A DNA stretch of 38,653 nucleotides from Actinomycetota bacterium (GCA_018268515.1 JAFDWK010000067.1:6306-44958); one strand, 5' to 3'. Positions 10,143-17,527 are shown, counted from the stretch's first letter. Notes: generated from the letters alone by a model not told the origin. Made by a program: numbers and translations.

Positions 10143-10883
10143 ATGGTCGAACGTGCGACGAGCTTCGGATCCGAGACGGGCAGCTACGAGAAGGGGCGTC
10201 CGGAATACCGGCCGGACGCGGTCGCGTGGCTGCTGGAGCCCCTGGCGGTCGGCGATCGGGCGGTCGTCGACATCGGAGCGGGCACCGGCAAACTCACGCG
10301 CGCCGTGCTCGCGCTCGGCGGCACGAGCGTCACGGCGGTGGATCCGGATCCGCAGATGCTCGATGCCCTGCGCGAGAAGACGCCCGGCGTCGAGGCCGTC
10401 ACGGGCACCGCTGAGGCGCTGCCGCTGCCGGACGCGAGCGCAGACGCGGCGACGCTCGGTCAAGCCTGGCACTGGGTGGATCCCGTCGCCGCCTCCGCCG
10501 AGATCGGCCGCATCGTGCGCCCCGGCGGCGTGCTCGGGCTGATCTGGAACGTGCGCGACGACCGCACCGAGTGGGTGCGCCGGCTGACCGCGATCATGGG
10601 TGGCAGCGCGGCGGAGGAGATGATCGCCGCGGACGCCGTGCGGGTCGCCGCCCCGTTCGGGCAGCTGGACGAGCGGCGCTGGGAGTGGACGCGGGAGATG
10701 ACGCGCGCCGAGCTGCATGCGATGGCGAGCTCGCGCAGCCTCATCATCATGTCGTCGTCCGAGGAGAAGGCGCGGATCGCCCGCGCCATGGACGCGCTGT
10801 TCGACGAGCTCGGCCTGGTCGACGGCGGCTCGCTGGCGATGCCGTATGTGACGGCCGCCTACCGGACGATCCGCAGACCCTGA
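10143..10883 (+). CDS. Class I SAM-dependent methyltransferase
   Basis: 246-residue methyltransferase of the UbiE/type-11 kind. Motif I VVDIGAGTGK at 41-50 binds SAM, the acidic residue D67 (AVDPDPQML) contacts the ribose, and the motif around AEALPLPDASADAATLGQAWHWVDP and the strand after IVRPGGVLGLIWN complete the Rossmann fold. The N-terminal FGSETGSYEKGRPEYRPDAV is typical of a common actinobacterial group with small-molecule substrates. Substrate unknown; neighbours do not help. The ATG fits a leaderless transcript. Confidence 0.88.
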   Translation: MVERATSFGSETGSYEKGRPEYRPDAVAWLLEPLAVGDRAVVDIGAGTGKLTRAVLALGGTSVTAVDPDPQMLDALREKTPGVEAVTGTAEALPLPDASADAATLGQAWHWVDPVAASAEIGRIVRPGGVLGLIWNVRDDRTEWVRRLTAIMGGSAAEEMIAADAVRVAAPFGQLDERRWEWTREMTRAELHAMASSRSLIIMSSSEEKARIARAMDALFDELGLVDGGSLAMPYVTAAYRTIRRP

Positions 10884-10900
10884 GTCGCAGGCGGCCCCGG

Positions 10901-10906
10901 TAGACT
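10901..10906 (+). promoter_or_regulatory. -10 element of ychF (TAGACT), leaderless start
   Basis: TAGACT ends 8 bases before the ychF GTG without a ribosome binding site; leaderless transcription inferred. Confidence 0.55.
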
Positions 10907-10914
10907 CGTGCCCC

Positions 10915-11988
<1,074 letters not shown>

Positions 11989-12041
11989 CGCCGTTGCACT
12001 TCGAACGCTCGCCTCGGGCATCGACTATCTGTGCCGCCGGG

Positions 12042-12071
12042 TAGGTTTATCTTGATGTCAAGATAAACCTA
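12042..12071. promoter_or_regulatory. 30-bp palindromic operator before the VOC gene
   Basis: TAGGTTTATCTTGA at 12042-12055 and its exact reverse complement at 12058-12071 are separated by TG. A TATCTT -10 candidate (12048-12053) lies inside it, and the VOC start codon follows 5 bases later, so a dimeric repressor bound here would block transcription. The TCTTGA/TCAAGA half sites resemble those of MarR-type regulators, but no regulator gene is adjacent. Confidence 0.75.
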
Positions 12072-12076
12072 GCGAG

Positions 12077-12463
12077 ATGAGGCTGCAACACGTCCAGATG
12101 TCGATGCCCAGCGGACAAGAGGACGAGGCCCGTCGCTTCTACCGCGACGCACTCGGTCTCCGCGAAGTCCAGAAGCCGCCATCTCTGATCAGCCGCGGAG
12201 GCTGTTGGTTCCGGGCCTATGAGGGTCACGTCATCGTTGCGGAGATCCACCTCGGCGTCGAGCATCCCTTCCAGCCAGCCAACAAGGCTCACCCGGGTCT
12301 TGTCTGCGCGTCGTTCGGTGAACTCGAGGCGACGGCCGCGCGCATCGAGTGCGGTGGATACGAGCTCTCATGGGCCGAGCGAGACACCTTCGAGGGATAC
12401 ACGCGGTTCCATGCCCGCGACGGGTTCGGGAACAGGGTCGAAGTGATGGCACTCGCGGCGTAG
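12077..12463 (+). CDS. VOC (glyoxalase/bleomycin resistance-like) protein
   Basis: 128-residue single-chain vicinal-oxygen-chelate fold made of two beta-alpha-beta-beta-beta halves. Likely metal ligands are H5 (LQHVQM), H72 (KAHPGL) and E122 (GNRVEVMAL); the helix ARRFYRDALGLRE at 18-30 is the family signature. Members act as lyases, dioxygenases or drug-binding proteins; the substrate here is unknown. It stands alone directly downstream of ychF behind a strong palindrome, so expression is probably induced by a small molecule. The repeat B after it suggests it entered as a separate cassette. Confidence 0.85.
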   Translation: MRLQHVQMSMPSGQEDEARRFYRDALGLREVQKPPSLISRGGCWFRAYEGHVIVAEIHLGVEHPFQPANKAHPGLVCASFGELEATAARIECGGYELSWAERDTFEGYTRFHARDGFGNRVEVMALAA

Positions 12464-12510
12464 TCGTGCCTGCAGCAGAGTGGCTCGCCAGAGGTTCTTT
12501 GACGGAACCC

Positions 12511-12535
12511 GGTGGAGTTCTGGTTTAACGTCTAG
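12511..12535 (+). repeat. ychF 3'-end repeat, copy B
   Basis: Non-coding copy between the VOC gene and higB. It matches copy C (13681-13705) at 20 of its first 23 bases and copy A at 19 of 25. Read in the ychF frame it would still give VEFWFNV followed by TAG. Confidence 0.6.
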
Positions 12536-12540
12536 CGTCA

Positions 12541-12560
12541 ATAACGCGAGGCGTTATAGT
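12541..12560. promoter_or_regulatory. higBA operator and -10 box
   Basis: ATAACGC (12541-12547) and GCGTTAT (12551-12557) form an inverted repeat with spacer GAG. It overlaps TATAGT (12555-12560), an excellent -10 that ends 8 bases before the higB GTG. HigA-type antitoxins repress their own operon, so this is the likely HigA site, and the higB message is probably leaderless. Confidence 0.65.
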
Positions 12561-12568
12561 CTGGGGAT

Positions 12569-12850
12569 GTGATCAGATCGTTCGGCGACAAAGACACCGA
12601 ACGACTGTGGCGTCGTGAGCGCGTGCCGTCGATCGATCCCCGGATCCATTCGGTAGCGCTGCGCAAGCTGCGCCAGGTGGGATCCGCAGAGAGTCTCGAC
12701 GACCTCCGAATCCCACCGGGAAACCGGCTCGAATCGCTGAAGGGCGATCGCGCCGGGCGGTACAGCATCAGAATTAACGACCAGTGGCGGATCTGCTTCG
12801 TGTGGACCGATGCCGGGCCAGAGGAGGTCGAGATCGTTGACTACCACTGA
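12569..12850 (+). CDS. higB: HigB-type toxin (RelE/ParE superfamily)
   Basis: 93-residue toxin of the HigB branch; such toxins cleave mRNA in the ribosome. The fold is recognisable from the basic N-terminal helices (LWRRERVPSIDPRIHSVALRKLRQV), the turn LRIPPGNRLESLKGDRAGRYSIRINDQWRICF with the catalytic-region Arg residues, and the C-terminal VEIVDYH whose final His is the usual active-site residue. The GTG start lies 8 bases from TATAGT. It overlaps higA by 14 bases, in the toxin-first order typical of higBA. Confidence 0.92.
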   Translation: MIRSFGDKDTERLWRRERVPSIDPRIHSVALRKLRQVGSAESLDDLRIPPGNRLESLKGDRAGRYSIRINDQWRICFVWTDAGPEEVEIVDYH

Positions 12851-13139
12851 CAGGATTCCCCCGATTCATCCGGGAGAGGTCCTCATGGAGGACTTCATCA
12901 AGGGCTTCGAGATCACGCAGAACAGGCTCGCGGTTGCGATCGGGGTGCCACCGCGACGCATCAACGAGATCGTCCATGGAAAGCGCAGGATCACAGCCGA
13001 CACGGCGTTGCGGCTCTCCAAGTACTTCGGCACGTCCGCCGAGTTCTGGATCAACCTGCAGAGCCACTACGAGCTGGATCGGGCAGAGGATCTTGCGGGG
13101 GAGCAGATCGCTTCGATCACGCCGCTGAAGGTCGCGTGA
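12837..13139 (+). CDS. higA: HigA-type antitoxin (HTH, XRE-like)
   Basis: 100-residue antitoxin that neutralises HigB and represses the operon. IPPIHPGEVLMEDF at 7-20 is the family N-terminus, and an XRE-type helix-turn-helix spans about 24-62 (ITQNRLAVAIGV and RRINEIVHGKRRITADTALRLSKYFG), followed by SAEFWINLQSHYELD. The TTG at 12837 was chosen because GAGGAGG lies 9 bases before it and the protein then begins MTTTDRIPPIHPGEVL. Its stop overlaps the GNAT start as GTGA. A broken second copy is present at about 14399-14560. Confidence 0.92.
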   Translation: MTTTDRIPPIHPGEVLMEDFIKGFEITQNRLAVAIGVPPRRINEIVHGKRRITADTALRLSKYFGTSAEFWINLQSHYELDRAEDLAGEQIASITPLKVA

Positions 13140-13705
13140 CCGACTTCGTCGACTACGAGCCGAATGTGCATTCGGCGCGCTCGGACGAGTCTGTCAAGAT
13201 CCGTCCAGTGGAATCGGCGGATGCCGATGGCCTCGCAGCAGCGATGGCTGTTCGCGGAGGCACGGCCGAGGAGTATCGCGATCGCGCACTCCGGTTGATC
13301 AACCGACTGGACGTGTTGCTCATCGCCGAGACGGACGGCGTGCCCGTCGGGTGGTGTGGCATCCAGAAGTTCTCCATCCATCCGGATGCCGAGCCGGAGT
13401 GGCTCATCGCCGGCTTGACGGTCGTCCCCGAGCTGCGCCGACGGGGAATCGCTGCTCGGCTCCTGGGCGGTGTCCTCGACGCAACTGCAGGATCGGCGCC
13501 GAACGAGCCCATCTTCAGCGTGATCAATGCCAGGAACCTTGCGTCGATCGATCTCCACCAACAGCTGGGGTTCTCGGAGGTCGGGCGCGCTGCGACTTTC
13601 GCACGTATCGACTTCACCGGCGGCGAGGGCATCTTGCTTCGCTGTTCAAGGAGTCCAGATGCCTATCCCGTACGCGACGTGGTGGAGTTCCGGTTCAACG
13701 TGTGA
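13136..13705 (+). CDS. GNAT N-acetyltransferase, third gene of the higBA operon
   Basis: 189-residue GNAT-fold acetyltransferase. Strands IRPVESADADGLAAAM at 22-36 and VLLIAETDGVPVGWCGI at 60-76 lead to LTVVPELRRRGIAARLL at 94-110, the acetyl-CoA loop (R-R-R-G-I-A at 101-106), then NARNLASIDLHQQLGFSEVG at 131-150. Start GTG overlaps the higA stop (GTGA), so it is translated with the antitoxin. The last nine residues, DVVEFRFNV, are identical to the end of YchF and come from repeat C, so the natural C-terminus has probably been replaced. Substrate unknown: it may modify a small molecule or take part in the toxin module. Confidence 0.85.
   Translation: MTDFVDYEPNVHSARSDESVKIRPVESADADGLAAAMAVRGGTAEEYRDRALRLINRLDVLLIAETDGVPVGWCGIQKFSIHPDAEPEWLIAGLTVVPELRRRGIAARLLGGVLDATAGSAPNEPIFSVINARNLASIDLHQQLGFSEVGRAATFARIDFTGGEGILLRCSRSPDAYPVRDVVEFRFNV
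13674..13705 (+). repeat. ychF 3'-end repeat, copy C
   Basis: 27 of 30 bases equal the end of ychF. Here it is read in the same frame and supplies the last residues and the stop codon of the GNAT gene. Confidence 0.75.
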
Positions 13706-13729
13706 TTATCACCCGGCGGAGCGTTGAGT

Positions 13730-13743
13730 GATATCATGATGTC
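13730..13743. promoter_or_regulatory. Possible vapBC operator
   Basis: GATATCATGATGTC is a 14-base near-palindrome (one mismatched pair) 23 bases before the vapB start. It contains TATCAT, a possible -10. VapB-type ribbon-helix-helix proteins bind such sites in their own promoter. Inferred from position. Confidence 0.45.
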
Positions 13744-13766
13744 ATCAGCGTCTGGAGGTGATTGCG

Positions 13767-13988
13767 GTGACGAATGTGCTGATTCGGGGGCTCAGCGACG
13801 AGACGGTCGCTCGGATCGATCGCAGTGCCGAGGAGCTGGGTCTGTCCCGGAACGAGTACCTGCGTCGCCGTCTCGAAGGGGACGTGCCACGTTCCGCGGC
13901 GAAAGTCACAGAAGAGAGTTGGAAGCGGTCGGCGGAGGTTCTCGCCGACCTTGCTGATCCGGACATCATGGCTGACGCATGGCGGTGA
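13767..13988 (+). CDS. vapB: VapB-type antitoxin (ribbon-helix-helix)
   Basis: 73-residue antitoxin. The N-terminal strand [20 protein letters not shown] and helix [17 protein letters not shown] form a ribbon-helix-helix DNA-binding unit; the acidic C-terminal part ([18 protein letters not shown]) should cover the toxin. The GTG at 13767 was preferred over the GTG at 13758, because GGAGG at 13754-13758 has the right 8-base spacing only for the later one. It overlaps vapC by 10 bases. Confidence 0.88.
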   Translation: MTNVLIRGLSDETVARIDRSAEELGLSRNEYLRRRLEGDVPRSAAKVTEESWKRSAEVLADLADPDIMADAWR

Positions 13989-14398
13989 CGGGCTGGGTCA
14001 TCGACAAGTCCGCCTACGTCCGGATGCAGATGGGGCAGGCTGTGGATGTCGACGAGTGGAACGCGCGCATTGAGCGTGGCCTTGTCCGTGTCTCGACGAT
14101 CACGAGGCTCGAGATCGGATTCTCTGCCCGCACGGGTGAGGGCGGTCGGATGATCTTCGGCGTGCCGCCGTTGTCTCTCATGCCGATCGAACGACTCACT
14201 CCCTCGATGGAGGATCGTGCGTGGGAGGTGCAGATGCTGCTCGCCGACCGAGGTCAGCACCGTGCGCCGTCGATCCCAGATCTCCTCATAGCCGCGACGG
14301 CGGAGAAGGCTGGTTTGACGGTGCTGGCGGTGGACAAGGACTTTGAACTGATCGCCGACGTTACGGGTCAGCCGGTGGAGACGCTGGCACTGCGCTGA
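13979..14398 (+). CDS. vapC: VapC-type toxin (PIN-domain ribonuclease)
   Basis: 139-residue PIN-domain endoribonuclease. The acidic catalytic residues are D9 (WVIDKSAYV), E45 (TRLEIGFSA), D101 (IPDLLIAA) and D119 (VDKDF), so the active site appears intact. PIN toxins of this type cut tRNA or rRNA. The gene overlaps vapB and ends exactly where a decayed higBA copy begins (14399), which suggests that vapBC was inserted into or joined to an older toxin-antitoxin locus. Confidence 0.92.
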   Translation: MAVTGWVIDKSAYVRMQMGQAVDVDEWNARIERGLVRVSTITRLEIGFSARTGEGGRMIFGVPPLSLMPIERLTPSMEDRAWEVQMLLADRGQHRAPSIPDLLIAATAEKAGLTVLAVDKDFELIADVTGQPVETLALR

Positions 14399-14560
14399 TG
14401 ACCGGCGGCGGATCTGCTTCGTGTGGACCGACGCTGGACCAGAGGAGGTGGAGACCGTTGACGACCACTGACAAGCGAGGGATCTCGGCTGATACCGTGC
14501 TACTTCGGCGTTTCGGCCCAGTTCTGGCTCAACCTGCAGACGCGGTATGAGCGTCAGCTT
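14399..14560 (+). pseudogene. Remnant of a second higBA pair
   Basis: The stretch from about 14400 to 14476 copies the 3' end of higB and the higA start region (compare 12779-12855), including GGATCTGCTTCGTGTGGACC, GAGGAGGT, a TTG and GACCACTGACA. From about 14478 to 14560 it copies the middle of higA (compare 12988-13080) with TACTTCGGCG and CAGTTCTGGCTCAACCTGCAG. Most of higB and the DNA-binding part of higA are missing and no frame is open across it. It is a diverged, internally deleted duplicate. Confidence 0.75.
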
Positions 14561-14596
14561 CAGCCGAATGTCCGCGCCGCGTGGCAGGGTCTCGGC

Positions 14597-14953
14597 ATGG
14601 AATCACAGCAGATCTACCTCGATGCCGAGCAGATCGTGCGCGCGCTGTCGGAGGAGCTTCTCGCTCCCCGCGACGGCGAGTGCCTGGTGTGCTTCGTGGA
14701 CCGCCAGCTGACCGAGCACGGGTGCGATGGCACGCGCCGTTTCGCGTTGCATTTCCGGGGCATCCGGGCGCCGCGCGCCACGGCGCTCGAACGCACGTTG
14801 AGCGAGAAGGGCGCGTGCTGCTGCGACTGCGAGATCTACGCGAACGCCTATGAACGCGTCCGGGGAACAGATGCGGAGCCGTGCCGCGGGGTGGCAAGAG
14901 GATCCGCGCAGCCATGCACACTCTGGCGGCGGCAGCAGCGAGGTCGATGGTGA
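14597..14953 (+). CDS. DUF2695-like protein
   Basis: 118 residues. The central block CLVCFVDRQLTEHGCDGTRR at 29-48, RAPRATALERTLSEKG and CCCDCEIYANAYE matches the DUF2695 pattern as I recall it: paired cysteines and a CDCE motif that could bind a metal. The function is unknown. The C-terminal ~25 residues (Arg, Gln, Trp-rich) look unselected, so the reading frame may run past the original end. No strong ribosome binding site was seen before the ATG. It follows the higBA remnant by 36 bases. Confidence 0.6.
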   Translation: MESQQIYLDAEQIVRALSEELLAPRDGECLVCFVDRQLTEHGCDGTRRFALHFRGIRAPRATALERTLSEKGACCCDCEIYANAYERVRGTDAEPCRGVARGSAQPCTLWRRQQRGRW

Positions 14954-14992
14954 GGCGGACGCTTCTATATCTGTCAAGTCCGGCGTCGTCCG

Positions 14993-15030
14993 TCGGGTGG
15001 GGGCCACGACCTGCCGTGGCCCCCACCCGA
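14993..15030. terminator. 16-bp perfect hairpin after the DUF2695-like gene
   Basis: Arms 14993-15008 (TCGGGTGGGGGCCACG) and 15015-15030 are exact inverted copies around a 6-base loop ACCTGC. Located 40 bases after the upstream stop codon; probably a terminator. Confidence 0.75.
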
Positions 15031-15264
15031 CCGTGCCGCTCTCACTCTCAGTCACAACGACGTCGGTCATCTCATCCTCGATGATCTCCGCCCGCCTCGA
15101 GGCACGTGGCCGCACATCGAGGCCAGCAAGTAGCCCCGAGGAAGCCGGCGCGCATGCGCCTCTCGTCGCGGTTGAACATGCACCACCGTGATGTTGTGAG
15201 CGTCGTCGATAACGGCATGACGAACGCGAATCAACGACGGCGGCGCCTCGGAGGGTGGGCGACG

Positions 15265-15280
15265 CTTCGACAGACTCAGC
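15265..15280. repeat. Degenerate copy of the dispersed CTTCGACAGGCTCAG repeat
   Basis: CTTCGACAGACTCAGC differs by one base from the core seen in nadA, and from gcvH and gcvP at one or two core positions. It is the only non-coding copy found. Confidence 0.55.
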
Positions 15281-15325
15281 CCATCGATTCGATCATCCTC
15301 ATCGCTCAGTGCCATACTCGCCGAT

Positions 15326-15811
15326 GTGAAGCTCGGAGCACGTCGCGTCCGCACGAGTATGGTCGCCTTCGCACTGGTGGGCCTTCTGCTACTTGCGAGC
15401 GGATGCAGCGAACATTATCCGCAGCACCGGGCCGAGGTGCTGGGCACCTGGGAAGCGCACGACGAGGGCCATGTCGTTCGGCTTGACCTGAACGGCGACG
15501 GGACTCTGAAGATGCAGGATGTTCCTCGTGCGGCGCTGTCATCCCACGAGAGAGCTGCGACCCTGGACTGGAGCGACACGGTCGACGTGAGCGGTGATTG
15601 GACATTCTACGAACCCTCGTCCACGCAGTTCAGTACGCCGGAGATCCGCGTGTGGTTCGATGGCACGCAGAAGCGAGGAGATCTCGACGGCATTGCACTC
15701 GATCCCGAGGCCGACGGTCTGCATCTGTGGTACGGGGATATCGACTCCGGCGAGGGTCTCTTGTTCCGCCTTGTGCGGACCCCGTCCACTCCGGCGCTAG
15801 CGAGGCCGTAG
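15326..15811 (+). CDS. Putative lipoprotein
   Basis: 161 residues, no family recognised. The N-terminus has a basic region (KLGARRVRT), a hydrophobic core FALVGLLLLA and a lipobox ASGC with C27 as the lipidated residue, so it is predicted to be anchored outside the membrane. The mature part has LGTWEAHDEGHVVRLDLNGDGTL, reminiscent of small beta-barrel lipocalin-like or META-like domains in which a gene product reports a value for GTW, but this is only a resemblance. The GTG start has CATACT 7 bases upstream; an ATG at 15359 would leave no basic region. Confidence 0.7.
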   Translation: MKLGARRVRTSMVAFALVGLLLLASGCSEHYPQHRAEVLGTWEAHDEGHVVRLDLNGDGTLKMQDVPRAALSSHERAATLDWSDTVDVSGDWTFYEPSSTQFSTPEIRVWFDGTQKRGDLDGIALDPEADGLHLWYGDIDSGEGLLFRLVRTPSTPALARP

Positions 15812-15829
15812 CTCACTCGGGCCGAGTGT

Positions 15830-15883
15830 TCAGCCGAGGAGCTCGCCGAGTTCGAGCCAGCGGTCCTCGAGCGTGAGCAGCTT
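15830..15883 (-). pseudogene. Possible C-terminal fragment of an ABC-F ATPase
   Basis: The minus strand encodes KLLTLEDRWLELGELLG and then a stop. This resembles the last residues of ABC-F proteins, which end in a coiled coil with a similar RWLEL pattern. Nothing before it in frame continues the family. Read as a remnant; too short to be sure. Confidence 0.35.
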
Positions 15884-15904
15884 TGGGAACGGCGATCTGC
15901 TGTT

Positions 15905-15976
15905 GGCCATGAGCGCGCATGCCTGTGGATGCTCAACGACAATCCGCGCGCTGAGGCGTTCTACCGGCGCTGGTAG
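15905..15976 (+). pseudogene. C-terminal fragment of a GNAT acetyltransferase
   Basis: The codons from 15923 encode LWMLNDNPRAEAFYRRW and then TAG. This is the typical GNAT motif (LW-x-N-x-RA-x-x-FY), but the rest of the domain is missing on the 5' side, and the frame ends at the IS110 boundary instead of continuing into the usual Gly-Phe. Probably a gene broken before or by insertion of the element. Confidence 0.5.
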
Positions 15977-15990
15977 CACCCGGGCGACAC

Positions 15991-17061
15991 TCATTCGCGA
16001 AGAGTCGTGTTGTGGAGCGCGTTCAGGGTCCTGTCGATGTTTCGGGCCAGGTAGCGCTTGAGGATGCGACGAATTTCTCGTCGGCTGTGTCCTTCTTGGA
16101 GTCGGCGTTCGACGTAGGCGCGGGTTTCAGGGTCGTGGGTCATCCTGACGAGGACAGCGGTATGGAGTGCTCGGTTCAGGCGCCTGTCACCGCCTCGGTT
16201 GAGCCTGTGCCGGGTGGTGTTCCCGCTGGATGCCGGGATGGGGTTAACGCCGGCGAGGGACGCGAATGCCGCCTCGGAGCGGACCCGCCCGGGGTGGGAC
16301 CAGGCGGTGAGGAAGACGGCAGCGCTGATCGGGCCGATGCCGGTGATCTCCATCAGCGGTGCGGCGGGACTCGCTTGGATCAGCATCGTCATCCTCGCCT
16401 GGTTCGCCGCGAGTTGTTCGTCGAGCGCGCGGACGCGCCGGGCGAGACGCACGGCTTCTTCCCGCGCGACGACCACTTCGAGCGGCTCGTCCCGTTCGCG
16501 CCATCGGCGCACGGTCGTGACCTGCGTTGCGGTGAGTGACTTGCGCGCGTCGATACCGAGGTTGTTCACCCGCAGGATGGCGGTGAGCGCGTTGACGTTC
16601 ATCGTGCGTTCGACGGTGAGCTGGTCGCGGGCGGCGACGAGCGTTCGCAGCGCCGCCCGGGTGCCCTGGTCCTGGCGAGGCTCCCGCAGTTGGTGACTTT
16701 CGAGCGCAAGGGTCGCGGTGGCGATCGCGTGGGCGTCGAGTGGGTCGGACTTGCCGATCCCGTGTCGGGCGCGTGCGTTCATTCGCGGCGCCTCCACTAC
16801 CTGATAGCCGGCGTCGGTGACGGCGCGGGCAAGGCCGGCACCGTAGGTGCCAACACCCTCGATCACCCAGAGTGTCTCCGCATCGCCGCCGGTTCGGCGA
16901 CCCGCCCAAGTGACGGCCCGGCTGAGACCGGTCGGGCTAGTGGGGAACTGATCACAGGCCAGCTGCCGCCCCGTGCGGGCGTCGATGATTGCGTAGGTGT
17001 GGGTGCGGGCGTGGCAGTCCACGCCGATCACGTAGGGGTGGGAGTGCGCAACGATTGTCAA
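15991..17061 (-). CDS. IS110-family transposase (bridge-RNA-guided recombinase type)
   Basis: 356 residues. The RuvC-like DEDD site is complete: D15 (VIGVDCHART), E68 (VIEGVG), D106 and D109 (KSDPLDAHA). The C-terminal transposase_20 domain has ITGIGPISAAVFLTAW and FASLAGVNPIPASSGNTTRH, with the catalytic Ser likely S278 or S279. A basic tail follows. The TTG at 17061 was chosen: AGGAAGGA lies 9 bases upstream and relatives begin TIVAHSHP. An in-frame ATG at 17091 would add ten residues. The enzyme looks intact, so the element may still move. Confidence 0.92.
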   Translation of the reverse strand: MTIVAHSHPYVIGVDCHARTHTYAIIDARTGRQLACDQFPTSPTGLSRAVTWAGRRTGGDAETLWVIEGVGTYGAGLARAVTDAGYQVVEAPRMNARARHGIGKSDPLDAHAIATATLALESHQLREPRQDQGTRAALRTLVAARDQLTVERTMNVNALTAILRVNNLGIDARKSLTATQVTTVRRWRERDEPLEVVVAREEAVRLARRVRALDEQLAANQARMTMLIQASPAAPLMEITGIGPISAAVFLTAWSHPGRVRSEAAFASLAGVNPIPASSGNTTRHRLNRGGDRRLNRALHTAVLVRMTHDPETRAYVERRLQEGHSRREIRRILKRYLARNIDRTLNALHNTTLRE

Positions 17062-17091
17062 CGCGGCCGTTCCTTCCTGTCGGTGGATCAT

Positions 17092-17254
17092 TCGGACGAC
17101 CGCGCGCGGCCGACACCGATCCGGGAGGAATCACTTCGGGGCAGTACTGTGATGGGTCACAACCCGCAGGTTGGAACAAGCTTCTAATCAAGCCACCGAC
17201 GTGGACCGAGCCGACGCCGGCCGCCCCGTCCGGCACGGACAAGTCCACCTAAAG
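17092..17254 (-). ncRNA. Candidate bridge RNA region of the IS110 element
   Basis: In IS110-group elements the non-coding segment 5' of the transposase encodes the bridge RNA that pairs with donor and target DNA. This segment is about 160 bases and is structured: GTGGAC (17201-17206) pairs with GTCCAC (17243-17248), enclosing a hairpin GTCCG-GCA-CGGAC at 17228-17240. The loops were not assigned to donor or target, and transcription is not shown. Confidence 0.35.
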
Positions 17255-17261
17255 GCACCCG

Positions 17262-17527
17262 AGGGGCCGGGTCAGGGGTGAGTCACGGGCCGAAGGGACG
17301 GCCAACGCCAACCCTGCCAGCCGATCCCAGACCAGCCACCCCAAGACTCACAGTCAGGGTGACGGCGGTGTGGTCCATTCGACGGCATGCCGGAACGTCA
17401 GCCGGCGGCAGATCACCTGACGCCGGCCATGCGCTGCCGCACCTGATACCCGCGCGGCGGCGCGTGCTGATCGAGGTCCGGGGGGATCGGGTCCCGCGCT
17501 GAACGTCCCTGTTCGTCGCGCGGCTCG
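17262..17527. other. Stretch without a recognised gene
   Basis: Between the IS110 edge and the promoter of the small acidic protein I see no supported gene, repeat or RNA. One open frame (17278-17502) is rich in Arg and Pro, has no ribosome binding site and no family features. Confidence 0.5.

Larger units (their letters stand above)
14954..15325. other. Gene-poor stretch with a strong hairpin and one dispersed repeat
   Basis: No supported gene in these 372 bases. They hold a 16-bp perfect hairpin at 14993-15030 and a degenerate copy of the dispersed repeat near 15265-15280. A possible -10 for the lipoprotein gene (CATACT, 15313-15318) lies at the end. Short open frames on both strands lack family features. 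Confidence 0.6.
15976..17261 (-). mobile_element. IS110-family insertion sequence
   Basis: About 1.28 kb containing one IS110-type transposase and a non-coding segment of about 190 bases 5' of it. GCACCCG occurs at both proposed edges (15976-15982 and 17255-17261), which would fit the short shared core of an IS110 insertion; terminal inverted repeats are not expected in this group. The edges are inferred from this repeat and from the end of the GNAT fragment at 15976, so they may be off by some bases. Confidence 0.65.

Noticed and set aside
13758-13766. Earlier GTG start for vapB
   Set aside because: This GTG overlaps the GGAGG ribosome binding site itself; the GTG at 13767 has correct spacing.
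14478-14560. Fourth copy of the ychF-end repeat (CAGTTCTGGCTCAACCTGCAG)
   Set aside because: It matches the middle of higA (GAGTTCTGGATCAACCTGCAG) better and extends in that alignment; it belongs to the higBA remnant.
14603-15115. Minus-strand frame opposite the DUF2695-like gene
   Set aside because: It runs through a perfect terminator-like hairpin and has no family features; the plus frame carries the recognisable Cys motifs.
15046-15141. Plus-strand frame reading HNDVGHLILDDLRPPRGTWPHIEASK and a stop
   Set aside because: It looks like a protein end but has no upstream start in frame beyond a hairpin and no recognisable family; too weak to list as a fragment.
17278-17502. 74-residue open frame after the IS110 element
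   Set aside because: Low-complexity Arg/Pro composition, no ribosome binding site, no promoter and no family.
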